DNA of 32,051 nt, taken from Syntrophorhabdaceae bacterium. GTDB taxonomy: Bacteria; Desulfobacterota; Syntrophorhabdia; Syntrophorhabdales; Syntrophorhabdaceae. Shown here one piece after another: positions 1 to 8,813 of this stretch. Every line of letters begins with the position of its first letter. The stretch's first letter is position 1. Below the pieces are notes generated by a model. It saw only the letters and a program-made list of their open reading frames with translations, did no database searches and was not told where the DNA came from. Location: the NCBI GenBank assembly GCA_026415015.1, contig JAOAHW010000151.1:1-32051 (forward strand), written 5' to 3'. The position numbers and the translations under genes were made by a program.

Positions 1-837
1 CCTTATACTCTCCTCGTTCCTTTTAGGTTTCTCCACCAGAAAGGTAGGGGAGGCACTCCTTAGCATCCTGGGAGAGAAGACAAGCCCATCTACTGTAAGT
101 AGGGCAGCCCAGAGTTTTGGCCTTCCACAGAAGGAAGCTATCCAACAACTACAAGGCCCTTATCCTTGACGGAGTGGTACTTACCAGGAAGACAGGGGGA
201 GGGTCAATTAAAAGACCTGTCCTTGTTATCCTAGGGATACGCCATGACGGGAAGAAAGAGATCATCGACTTTAGGTGTGCATCCTAAAGAGAGTACAGAT
301 GAGTGGGAGGCATTTCTCGTTGATGCCATAAGAAGGGGACTTACAGGAGAAAAAATTGAGGTTATCTCTGTTGATGGAGGCAAGGGGCTTATAAATGCTG
401 TGCGTTCTGCCTATCCCCTTATCCCTATCCAGAGATGTTGGGCTCATAAGATGAGAAACATCCTTGATAAGGTAAAGAAAGGGGATCATAAGGCAGTGAA
501 GAAAGGCCTTGTGGCTATCTATACTGCAAAGAATATGAATGAGCCCCTAGTGCTGCAAAACAATGGATCACCACATGGAGTAATATATATCCCCAGGTGG
601 TAAAGTGTCTTAAAGAAGACCTTGATGAACTCTTAACTTGCTATGTCTTTACCGATCCTGTCTTCATAAGGAAGATAAGGACTACCAATGCCATAGAACG
701 TATCTTTCGTGAGGTGCTTAAGGAGAACAAGGCCCATGGGGGTCTTTGAGAACAGAGCAAGTATTGAACGGATACTCTATGCAGTATTCCTATATGAGAA
801 CATACGCTATGGGGCACACTATGTTTTTGGGTGCTGA
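1..837 (+). pseudogene. IS256-family (Mutator) transposase, decayed and cut by window edge
   Basis: This is the remnant of a DDE transposase that once moved an insertion sequence. Homology is spread over all three forward frames, so the gene is broken by at least four frameshifts. Fragments in order: one with STRKVGEALL (about 34-167), one with LILDGVVL (the first catalytic Asp codon at 168-170), one with VISVDGGKGL (second Asp at 373-375), one with RKIRTTNAIERIFRE (catalytic Glu at 696-698), and the C-terminal tail FENRASIERILYAVF ending in TGA at 835-837. The frame changes lie near 150, 280, 540 and 720. The RTTNAIER motif and the order D-D-E are typical of IS256 transposases. The N-terminus lies outside the window. 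No terminal inverted repeat could be defined. It is not expected to be active. Confidence 0.9.
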
Positions 838-1083
838 CAAAAAATATTTGACATTGCCGATAACAATGTTCGTGTACATTAAAGGCAACATTGCATAAAA
901 TATAATTGGATATTTATTAAAATCGGGCCAATACCTACTCAGGAGGTAAACGAAGGGGTCACAGTGCCTCATGCTGAACTCTCAAAAAGCAATCCAAAGG
1001 TTCTTTCCACGTGGTTCTGTGCCAGGCGGGTTTCTGAAAAATCTCGAATAATTGATAATTTTAGAAGTTGGGATCTTCCAGAG
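838..1083. other. Intergenic spacer between IS remnant and lux-like operon
   Basis: This 246-base stretch separates the end of the transposase remnant from the stop codon of the leftward operon. No convincing gene, terminator with a T-run or terminal inverted repeat was seen. The short leftward ORF here (about 60 codons) has no recognisable features and no good ribosome binding site. The distal end of the insertion element should lie in this stretch but could not be placed by eye. Confidence 0.6.
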
Positions 1084-2592
1084 CTATCCCTCTATCCTCC
1101 TCTGCTCTTTTTGAACAACTTCCTTTAGCCATGTCGCATTATCACCGTATGTAGTAATTACATCATAGTCAACCTTGAAGTTGTTAAGATATTGCATAGT
1201 GAGTGCATAGGGATACGGCATCATAGGGGTAAACCCTGCAATGAAAAAGCCCATAGATTCTGCATATTTCACGCACCATTGAACATTTGGATCCTCTAAA
1301 TCAACCACGAGGTTGATTACATCCACTTTCTCTCTACAGAGTCTCTTTTTTTCAAAGGCAAGGATATTGTTTATATTACTGCCAATTCTATCAATGAAAA
1401 TTAGTGCCATATTTATACTACTTAATATCCTTGTTGAGTAGGTGGTATTGGTTTCATGCCCGATGTGAGCAGAAACATCCATACTTATTAGTGCATCTAT
1501 CGACATATCCAATGTTTCAAATATCTTTGAAAGTGTTTCTTTATGCCAAGAAGGTGGATAAATCTTATCCATTTCAATGGGTTTCATAAATTTTAAAGAT
1601 ATAAATGTGCTTTCTCGCTGTTTTAGACGCTCGTGAATATTTCTAAACTTAAGGGTATCTGGTGCAAAACCGACAAACAAGGCTGTGGTCTTAAAACCAA
1701 ATCTTTCACATGTCTTTTGAGTAAAGGTATGATTTGTTACCGCATGGGCAAAGAATACTGATTGAGTCCTATTTTGCATCTCCTTTATGGCAAACTCAAG
1801 GAGTCTATTCATAAGCCCTTTGCCCCTGTAGGCTGGATCAACAACTACTACCCCCCACTCTACTGCCTGTGAGTCTGGGGCATCTTTCATTAACGCAAGA
1901 TGGCCTACAATCCTATTTGATGTGGTTACAGCGCCTATGGACTCAAAAAGACCTGATTGAAGTTTTGCCCTCAACCTATCAGGATAATAGATGTCCTCGT
2001 TTACATAACTTAAGCCATAACTCTTGTAAACAAGCCTTGAGATATTGATTGCATCATCAGGAGATAGCATCTTGATTTCTTTTATCTCCTCAACTACCTC
2101 TATCCTATATGGCTCTATCCTACCTTGCTCACTCTCTTGTATATCTTCTACATTTTCAAAGTGGATATTCCATTTTAGCTCAAAGACTATGCCCTCTTTC
2201 CCTCTGTTGATGAAATTATACTCATCAACAGATTCTTTTATCATATGCATAGATAATCCAGTGGCATCCTGTTCGGTCATTTCGATCAGTTTTGTGGGCT
2301 CATATTCTGGTAGTAAGGAGAGGTCAAAGGGCATCCCTTTGCTTATGAACTGCACCCTGAAGTGAGGAGGTTGACACCTTATATCAACCATTATATCTTC
2401 AGAGACATCATCACTGTAAGCAAGATTGAAAACCATCATAAATGCCTCTTCAATGTTTAGCCTTATGAAGACGATCTTTTCTTCGGTAATGCCTACTTTT
2501 CTGGCGATGTTTGAGGCGGCATCCTGGATAATGGATATACAGTGCTTATTAGGCGGGCAGGTTATTTTTATCCAAAGATTTTCTTTGCTCAT
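1084..2592 (-). CDS. RsbW-like ATPase domain fused to GNAT acetyltransferase
   Basis: Last gene of the leftward lux-like operon; its ATG overlaps the stop of the preceding gene (ATGA at 2592-2589), so translation is probably coupled. Residues about 5-145 resemble the HATPase fold of anti-sigma kinases of the RsbW type, with a G-box-like segment ATGLSMHMIK at 110-119 and a following conserved Gly around 131-134. The N-box is degenerate: where RsbW proteins carry the Mg-binding Asn, this protein has Met in EEAFMMVFNLAY (48-59), aligned by eye. Residues about 170-330 are a GNAT fold with the acetyl-CoA binding motif VDPAYRGKGLMNRL at 251-264. Residues 330-502 match no domain I recognise. It is likely a cytoplasmic protein that acylates or binds a partner. 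A role in controlling the adenylating or reducing enzymes encoded upstream is inferred from position only. Confidence 0.8.
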   Translation of the reverse strand: MSKENLWIKITCPPNKHCISIIQDAASNIARKVGITEEKIVFIRLNIEEAFMMVFNLAYSDDVSEDIMVDIRCQPPHFRVQFISKGMPFDLSLLPEYEPTKLIEMTEQDATGLSMHMIKESVDEYNFINRGKEGIVFELKWNIHFENVEDIQESEQGRIEPYRIEVVEEIKEIKMLSPDDAINISRLVYKSYGLSYVNEDIYYPDRLRAKLQSGLFESIGAVTTSNRIVGHLALMKDAPDSQAVEWGVVVVDPAYRGKGLMNRLLEFAIKEMQNRTQSVFFAHAVTNHTFTQKTCERFGFKTTALFVGFAPDTLKFRNIHERLKQRESTFISLKFMKPIEMDKIYPPSWHKETLSKIFETLDMSIDALISMDVSAHIGHETNTTYSTRILSSINMALIFIDRIGSNINNILAFEKKRLCREKVDVINLVVDLEDPNVQWCVKYAESMGFFIAGFTPMMPYPYALTMQYLNNFKVDYDVITTYGDNATWLKEVVQKEQRRIEG

Positions 2593-3857
2593 ATCTGATG
2601 TCTCTTGTCTATGAGATGGATGAGTTTCCCTGTCCTTTTGTTTGTTGCCAAACCTTCACTTGTCGTCCACTCTATGATTAGTGGATGAACTATGTCTCCT
2701 TTTATAAGGTCAGGAAACATGTGCCTTTCTTGGTATATTGCATTGGTTATTTTGTCGGATAAACCAGCGGGTATCTCTTTTGGTAAAGGCACTGCAATCA
2801 TAAGGGTGCATCTGTCTTTTTTATCCACATGGTCAATGATCAGCTGAAAATTAATATACCCTGTCTCATCCTTGAACCCCTCAAGTATTCTTCTAATGTC
2901 TTGGATATATAAGGTCATAGGTCCAACCCGGGCACCAACTTCAGAGCGTCCAAGGAGCCTATATCGTCTATTTGAGGTCGTAGGTTCATCAATCCACATG
3001 CCTCTATCACCTACAGGATAGCGGATGATAGGCATGAGCCTTCTTCTTAGATTGGTAATGTAGAGATTGCCTTCAATATTAGGTGTATCAATCACGTTGC
3101 CACTATCATCTATGATCTCAAGGATGGTGCTCTCATCATAGCAATGAAATTCACCAATTTTACAATCCTTGCTGACCCAACCCATTTCTCCGTAGTCAAC
3201 CCCTGCAATGCCTATAGATTGTACATGACAGTGAGGGATTATGCCCTTTATAAAGTCAACCTGGTCTTGATACATTGCCTCACCACCATAAAGTATTTTT
3301 TTTACATTCAACTTTTCTTTAGGCACATTTTTAAGGTGATTAAAGAGATTAACAATCGTTGTAGGCACACCTGCAATGGTATCTATCTTAAAAAGAATTA
3401 GGGCATCAATTATCTCATCCGTTGGTGCAAAGCCTGCTATGGGATAGTTGATCCCCACCCCTGCCTCTTCTAAACACTTTGTGATGAAAAGTAAAGATGC
3501 ATATAACTGACCTCCATAAAAGATATTTGCCACCTTCTCACCCCTTGATAGACCTCCACGCACCATACCATTGCCAAAGACCTTGCAGAAATTACGCCAA
3601 TCATCAACACTAAAATATGAAAATTTCGGTGCCCCAGTAGTTCCACCGCTTTTAAAGACAACACCATGTTCATGGCTACCTGTAAGGAGTGTGTTGTCTA
3701 AAGGGGTGTTGGCATTCCAAAAACCCGTCTGTTCCGTAAGGGGGAGTCTCTGTAAACCAGGGAAATCCTCTCCTTTTTTCCACACTTTATACCATAATTC
3801 TCGATAATACCTTGAATTATCAAGCACAAAGGTCAGATGTGACTTCAATATTTCCAT
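2589..3857 (-). CDS. PaaK/CapK-like adenylate-forming protein (stand-alone)
   Basis: A 422-residue member of the phenylacetate-CoA ligase (PaaK) branch of adenylate-forming enzymes. Visible motifs: phosphate-binding loop KSGGTTGAP at 69-77, DYGEMG at 221-226 in the place of the aromatic-Gly-Glu motif, YPVGDRG at 280-286 with the ribose-binding Asp, and GRSEVG at 303-308. It is clearly paralogous to the C-terminal half of the fusion protein encoded just upstream: LYGGE, the YGEMG/YGSNDAG region, the RY..GD.G.WID block and LGR/VGR align in order. It lacks the two Cys pairs seen in that paralogue, so it probably binds no zinc. It would activate a carboxylic acid as acyl-AMP, or partner the other adenylation domain. 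The substrate is unknown. It starts 7 bases after the upstream stop, with a GGG-rich site overlapping the end of that gene. Confidence 0.82.
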   Translation of the reverse strand: MEILKSHLTFVLDNSRYYRELWYKVWKKGEDFPGLQRLPLTEQTGFWNANTPLDNTLLTGSHEHGVVFKSGGTTGAPKFSYFSVDDWRNFCKVFGNGMVRGGLSRGEKVANIFYGGQLYASLLFITKCLEEAGVGINYPIAGFAPTDEIIDALILFKIDTIAGVPTTIVNLFNHLKNVPKEKLNVKKILYGGEAMYQDQVDFIKGIIPHCHVQSIGIAGVDYGEMGWVSKDCKIGEFHCYDESTILEIIDDSGNVIDTPNIEGNLYITNLRRRLMPIIRYPVGDRGMWIDEPTTSNRRYRLLGRSEVGARVGPMTLYIQDIRRILEGFKDETGYINFQLIIDHVDKKDRCTLMIAVPLPKEIPAGLSDKITNAIYQERHMFPDLIKGDIVHPLIIEWTTSEGLATNKRTGKLIHLIDKRHQI

Positions 3858-3864
3858 AAATTCC

Positions 3865-6396
3865 CTACCCCCTATGGTCGCATATTGGCTTTATTTTGCC
3901 ACTTGCAGATACCCTCTGGATTTCACTGTCAGATACTGCCTTGACCTTAAACTTAAAGGACAGACCACTACTTAGACAATACTCTAATTCACTGTAATCT
4001 TCCCTTAATACCTCTTGAGCCTTCTGTGGTGTTATGCCTGATGTATCTATAATCCACACCTCAAGCACAGTAAAGGCCCCTTCATTTTTGATGTGTATCT
4101 GCACAGGCCCTGTGTAATTAAGCTGATTATCAAGTATGTCCACAAACCTACGGTAGTTAAAAAACGGTCCCCCTGCCTTAAACACATCGCCTATCCTCCC
4201 TACAATCTCAAAGAGGGGGTCTTTGCGTCCACAGGGACATTCCTTATCAATCCACCTGCCTGTATCTCCAATCTCATAACGGAGGACCTGGGGATACTCC
4301 CGGGCCTTGGAGGTAAAAAGAAACCTTCCTACACTGTCTTTTTCCACTGGCTTGTCATTATCTAATTCCACTATCTCAAGGTGTTGTAATGAGCGTATAA
4401 GGTGATGTACAGTGCCTTTACAGTATTCACACTGATAGCCCATAGGTCCGGCATCGTTTGAGCCATAGGCGGCTGAGCGGATCACACTTACACCAAAGCC
4501 TTTTAAAAACTCGATCTGTGAGTCAGATATCCTCTCACCACCATAAAGGAACTTTGTAATCTTACCTTTTATGCTTTCACCATATGCGTTAAATAGCCCT
4601 AATATGTGTGATGGTGCACCTATTAATACATTTACATCGTTGTCAATGATTGCCTGGGCGATCTCTCCATAGTCCTCTATAAGTGCCATTGGTAGCAATG
4701 GGACCTTGAGATACTCAAGGATACTCCAAAAGCTGATAAAACCACCGTATAGGTGACCTGCAGCAAAGAGATTCATAACCCTGTCTTTTTCAGGATCAAG
4801 CCCTGCTGCCACAAGCCCATGGGCTGTTGTGTGCATCTGTAGATGATAATCATCCCAGGAAAACCGTGAATACACAGTCTGACCGCTTGAACCACCACTG
4901 CGGACTACAAGATCTGCGTCTCTTATTGCCATGGACCTTGCCTGAAACTCTTTTTTTGTAAGTATTGGAGGCCTATATGTATCAATATCAGTCGGGATCA
5001 ATGTATCAAACTCTGAGATGCTGCCAATGGAGGATGTATAAGGGGCATCGAGGGTCACCCTTTTTGTAAGTTGCTGGAGTTCATATACACCGTCATGGGG
5101 AGAGCCGATGTAGCTATCAACCATCTCACCAACCCTACAAATCCTTGTAACACCAGCACTATAAAAGAGCCTGCTTAGGGTAGCAAGGGATTTGACATCA
5201 GCTGCAAGCCCACAGCTTTGAAGCCATGCACGCATTGGTCTTAAGGTATCTAAAACCTCATTTCGTCTGATAGGCTTCACCCAAATAGTTCTATAAAGTG
5301 GCGATGGGCTTAAGCCTCCACGCATATCATAGATTACCCTGAACCTCCCTTCAGTATCCTCAAAGACCCTTGTGAGACCTAATGCCTCCTCTGCCCGTGC
5401 AACGGCTACCACTGAAGTAATCTCAGCCTGTTCAGAGGTATCAGGCATCTTTGCTGGGATTGTTGGGGCGATAGTTTTAAGCCTATCAAAGAGCATCTGA
5501 GCAAACCTGAATGCCTGCGCCTCATCTCTATCAATCTCTACAAACACAGTCTGAGGACTTGAACAAGCCTGTTGGTCAAGTCTACAGACATCACGGGCTA
5601 CACCAATGAGAATATCATCAAGGCTCTGTCGTGTGGGAGAGATGTTAGGGTCTTGAGGTTTAAAAATTTCATCTGCCACATAGCCAAAGGAAATCTTATG
5701 ACCCCAGACAATGAGCCTCACACCATCAGGGGTCATTGACTTAATCACACTAATTGCCTTCTCACCACCCCAAGCGGATATTGCATCAGCACAGCTGAAT
5801 AGTCTTTGTAATCTCTCTGGCTGTGAACTAGGGATCTTTACAACTGAGATGTAGTCTTTGAGAAGACCTGATGTATCTGACCTGCACAGAGTATCAGCAA
5901 ACAGGGCGGTAAAGTCTGAATCCTCTTCACTGAGTTTAACAATATTGATATTGCCCACTATTAATGATTCTACCAACCCCAAGGCCCCAACACTAAAGAT
6001 ATTCGCAGGCATCACATGGACAACACATCCCATTGGCATCCACGCCTCAAAGTATCTTGTTGGATAGAGCCTGCTAAGAAAGTTAGGATGAGAGGTGCCA
6101 AGCTCTAATCGAATCTTTTTCTTGAGATTTTTCTCCTCAAGCATCTCAGTAATGGCACCCATCATCACCTCTACATCTTCTGGGGTGGTAGTCTTTATTG
6201 CCTCATTGTAGAGGGCTTTGTAAATCCCATCCTTTTTCATCAAACTTTCGTTAAGCGTCTTTAAGGCATGCATCAGACACTCAAAAGGAAAGGGCTTTGA
6301 AAGGGTCTTTGAGATATGGTTATTTAGTGTTGAAATAGCATCATCTAACTGTTTATCAGTAAGCCATTGGTTAAACCAAAAGTGTCTTTTTATCAT
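3865..6396 (-). CDS. LuxC-type acyl reductase fused to PaaK-like adenylation domain
   Basis: A two-module protein of 843 residues. Residues 1 to about 450 are a LuxC-family NADPH-dependent acyl reductase: AWMPMGCVVHVMPANIF at 118-134, SAWGGEKA at 207-214, and the catalytic-Cys block DQQACSSPQ at 274-282 with C278 as the predicted nucleophile. Residues about 470-843 are a PaaK/CapK-like adenylate-forming domain with loop RSGGSSGQ (499-506), AYGSNDAG (643-650), two Cys pairs CEYC (656-659) and CPCG (720-723) that could hold zinc, and YEIGDTG (707-713). LuxC in luminous bacteria is about 480 residues and unfused, so the extra module is notable. In the lux system LuxC reduces an acyl group held on LuxE to an aldehyde. 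Here activation and reduction could occur within one chain. The ATG is preceded by a GGAAG ribosome binding site inside the end of the luxE-like gene. The physiological substrate is not visible from sequence. Confidence 0.88.
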   Translation of the reverse strand: MIKRHFWFNQWLTDKQLDDAISTLNNHISKTLSKPFPFECLMHALKTLNESLMKKDGIYKALYNEAIKTTTPEDVEVMMGAITEMLEEKNLKKKIRLELGTSHPNFLSRLYPTRYFEAWMPMGCVVHVMPANIFSVGALGLVESLIVGNINIVKLSEEDSDFTALFADTLCRSDTSGLLKDYISVVKIPSSQPERLQRLFSCADAISAWGGEKAISVIKSMTPDGVRLIVWGHKISFGYVADEIFKPQDPNISPTRQSLDDILIGVARDVCRLDQQACSSPQTVFVEIDRDEAQAFRFAQMLFDRLKTIAPTIPAKMPDTSEQAEITSVVAVARAEEALGLTRVFEDTEGRFRVIYDMRGGLSPSPLYRTIWVKPIRRNEVLDTLRPMRAWLQSCGLAADVKSLATLSRLFYSAGVTRICRVGEMVDSYIGSPHDGVYELQQLTKRVTLDAPYTSSIGSISEFDTLIPTDIDTYRPPILTKKEFQARSMAIRDADLVVRSGGSSGQTVYSRFSWDDYHLQMHTTAHGLVAAGLDPEKDRVMNLFAAGHLYGGFISFWSILEYLKVPLLPMALIEDYGEIAQAIIDNDVNVLIGAPSHILGLFNAYGESIKGKITKFLYGGERISDSQIEFLKGFGVSVIRSAAYGSNDAGPMGYQCEYCKGTVHHLIRSLQHLEIVELDNDKPVEKDSVGRFLFTSKAREYPQVLRYEIGDTGRWIDKECPCGRKDPLFEIVGRIGDVFKAGGPFFNYRRFVDILDNQLNYTGPVQIHIKNEGAFTVLEVWIIDTSGITPQKAQEVLREDYSELEYCLSSGLSFKFKVKAVSDSEIQRVSASGKIKPICDHRG

Positions 6397-6400
6397 TGTT

Positions 6401-7567
6401 TCATCTTCCTTTCAAAAATTCTGCCGCTGCCATTGCACAGCTCTTATTCGTAGATGTCCCTGCCCTGCCTAATATCTCAAACCATGCCGTGGGGTATTCT
6501 TTTAGGGGACATGATTGAGCTGTGTGTTTGACTGCCATATCTCCCATGACCACACTATGAGCAGGCACTGATGTTATATATGGAGAAAGAAATGATAAAA
6601 ACCCCTTCTGACCGTCAGGCACTGGCTTTAGGGTCTTAACATCCCTGATGATAACCCTTGACCATACGGGTTGGTGTAGATGATGCATCGGACAGTCAAT
6701 GTATGGGATGCTGTGTTCCACAGAACCGTAACTTTCTACAATATTTTGAGACTCAATGCCCAATTGGTTTTGTATCTGCTCATAAAACTGTGCCTTTGGG
6801 ATTTCCCTGTCAGCATACCCCTTCCATCCGCCACCGAAGAAGATAAGGCTCCCTCTTGGCAATTTTAAGTCTTTGAAGTTTATCTCACGCATCCTCTCAA
6901 GGATGAAGTATAAAAAGGCTGGAAAGCCCATGATACGCACAGGTTTGTCTTCATATTGCCATTTTTTAAGTGTCTCAATACATCCAAAGAGGTCAAAATC
7001 GTGCCTGCCGCCACCAATATAACGAAGTGACCAAAACTGCCCTGCCACAGGCGCATACTTCATAAGGTAGCTATTAGTATTTGATGTCCCCACCTCAAAG
7101 CCTTCGTAGGGCTCATAGGCGTTCATCAGGTAATTTGCCGGCTCAACACTGATGACACCACGATATTTCATAACTGTATCCACCATATCCCTTGCCTTTG
7201 TAATGGTGAATTCATCAAAAAATATCTGAGACCTTTGACCTGTAGTACCAGAGGAGGTCAGGTGAAGAAAGACCTGTGAGGCATGTATTGACCTAATCTC
7301 ATGGTATTTAAAGAAATTAGCATGCACAGGCGGTATAGCAATCAAATCATCCATGGTCTTGATTTTGTCAGGTTTAATGTCATTTTGCCTTGCAAACTCC
7401 CTATACCACGGTGAGTGGTCAATATGAAGTGATATCACATCCCGCATTACCTCGATAAAAAGACTATCCGTATTTTCATCTGTTTCATAAGGACTGTCTA
7501 AACTGCAGAATTTAATTACCGATTGAGGGATAATGCTATCCACTGGTTTTAATGGTTCACTTATCAT
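6401..7567 (-). CDS. LuxE-type acyl-protein synthetase
   Basis: A 388-residue relative of LuxE, the ATP-dependent enzyme that adenylates a fatty acid and loads it onto its own cysteine for transfer to LuxC. The adenylate loop LTSSGTTGQRSQ sits at 103-114. YGSVEH at 280-285 matches the aromatic-Gly-x-x-E region. The motif NKSCAMAAAEF near the C-terminus places C377 twelve residues from the end, the position of the acyl-accepting Cys of LuxE (Cys364 in Vibrio harveyi). All active parts therefore appear intact. It lies 34 bases after the permease gene and 4 bases before the luxC-like gene. The usual luciferase genes are absent, so light production is not the purpose. The acyl substrate could be aliphatic or aromatic. 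Confidence 0.88.
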   Translation of the reverse strand: MISEPLKPVDSIIPQSVIKFCSLDSPYETDENTDSLFIEVMRDVISLHIDHSPWYREFARQNDIKPDKIKTMDDLIAIPPVHANFFKYHEIRSIHASQVFLHLTSSGTTGQRSQIFFDEFTITKARDMVDTVMKYRGVISVEPANYLMNAYEPYEGFEVGTSNTNSYLMKYAPVAGQFWSLRYIGGGRHDFDLFGCIETLKKWQYEDKPVRIMGFPAFLYFILERMREINFKDLKLPRGSLIFFGGGWKGYADREIPKAQFYEQIQNQLGIESQNIVESYGSVEHSIPYIDCPMHHLHQPVWSRVIIRDVKTLKPVPDGQKGFLSFLSPYITSVPAHSVVMGDMAVKHTAQSCPLKEYPTAWFEILGRAGTSTNKSCAMAAAEFLKGR

Positions 7568-7601
7568 GGCTTATTTCCTTTGAAACTTAAAAATTTTTAT
7601 A

Positions 7602-8813
7602 TTACCCCTTCTTTATCATCACATTCCAATACTCTCTATCAGGGTCAATGTGTAGGAAGCCAAACTCTTGGGCGCATTCAAGGATGAAAAAGACTATAAA
7701 GATGATGAACATGACAATTGCCAGCATCTTTTGCCTTGATGTGTTTGCCTTTTTATACGCAATCAGGCTTGGCAGTATGCCAAATAAAGACACAATCCCA
7801 AAGCCCCCCACTATATCCATAGCCTTTAAAAAGATGTTTGGATAGACGATCGCAATGATTATTGGTGGTCCAAAGGCAAGGAGTCTGCTTGCTAATGGGT
7901 TTGTTCTACCTGTCTGTTGATAACTTAAATCATCCATAAAACCAATAAGCGCCATAACATTTGAAAGATAGGCTGTGCTTATTGAAACTGCTGCAAATCC
8001 TGTAGCTAAAAGCAAGAAAAGTCGCGAGTTCAAAAACTCTGACATCGGCACTGTAGCGGGTAGATTTTCTTTGAATGCGTGGATAATCCCTACAGAACTA
8101 TTGTCCATCGGTAAAACCCCTAATGTTACTATTATCCAAGATGTATTCATCGCAAGACCAATCAACATGCCTACAATAATTGCCCTTTTAATGGCAACTG
8201 CATCCCACTTCAATGACTGACATACATTAGGGATTATATTATGAAAATGAAAGGCACCAATCATAATTGGTATGCCTGCCGGGAAGAAAGGCCAGTAGGA
8301 ATATGCAAGATTATTGATATCTACTTTTAACTCTGCCATAAAACAGATTATGGCAAAGGCAACACACTTCACCACAACAAGCACTGCAATGTATTTTTGG
8401 ATCGTCTGTATTTTAAAAAATGTGATGATGGTAATAATTGAAAAATAGCCAAGGCTTACCCATATTGGAGGGATTGTCAGATGAAATGTATTTATCACAA
8501 TAGTAGCAATAGCGGTTAGATAAGCAGTGAGTATGCCGTAAAGGATTATGAGATTTGCTAATATGGCTATCCATTTCCCTAAATTACCTAAATAGCTCTT
8601 ATACAAACTCGGGTAGTTGAAGTTGTCCAGCTTTTGTTCAAGCGCCTCTCTGCTAAGCACAAAGGCACTGAGTAACATTGCAAACCCTGTTAATAACAGA
8701 CCAATCATTGTGGGCATAAATCCAGCAATCCCTGTTGAGATAGGCAATGCAAGTATGCCTACGCCTACAAGATTACCCACTATCAACAGTGACATGCCAA
8801 AGATTTGTTTCAT
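7602..8813 (-). CDS. Aromatic/hydroxy amino acid permease (HAAAP family)
   Basis: An inner-membrane protein of 403 residues with about eleven hydrophobic segments. The N-terminal MSLLIVGNLVGVGILALPI (residues 7-25) is the glycine-rich first helix typical of the TyrP/Mtr/TnaB/SdaC transporters, whose usual length is close to 400. It would import an amino acid by cation symport; substrate is not assignable, though Tyr/Trp-type permeases are the nearest by motif. It heads the leftward operon, 34 bases before the luxE-like gene, so the imported compound may feed or be related to that pathway. The ribosome binding site is weak (TGAGA close to the ATG). A TATAAT on the minus strand (8833-8828) lies so near the ATG that it would give an almost leaderless transcript. 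The promoter is therefore unsettled. Confidence 0.85.
   Translation of the reverse strand: MKQIFGMSLLIVGNLVGVGILALPISTGIAGFMPTMIGLLLTGFAMLLSAFVLSREALEQKLDNFNYPSLYKSYLGNLGKWIAILANLIILYGILTAYLTAIATIVINTFHLTIPPIWVSLGYFSIITIITFFKIQTIQKYIAVLVVVKCVAFAIICFMAELKVDINNLAYSYWPFFPAGIPIMIGAFHFHNIIPNVCQSLKWDAVAIKRAIIVGMLIGLAMNTSWIIVTLGVLPMDNSSVGIIHAFKENLPATVPMSEFLNSRLFLLLATGFAAVSISTAYLSNVMALIGFMDDLSYQQTGRTNPLASRLLAFGPPIIIAIVYPNIFLKAMDIVGGFGIVSLFGILPSLIAYKKANTSRQKMLAIVMFIIFIVFFILECAQEFGFLHIDPDREYWNVMIKKG

Noticed and set aside
790..972. Leftward ORF of about 60 codons near the IS end
   Set aside because: No ribosome binding site, no family features, overlaps the transposase tail; judged a chance frame.
1084..8813. 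A bioluminescence (lux) operon
   Set aside because: Only LuxC and LuxE relatives are present; no luxA, luxB or luxD, so light production is not supported.
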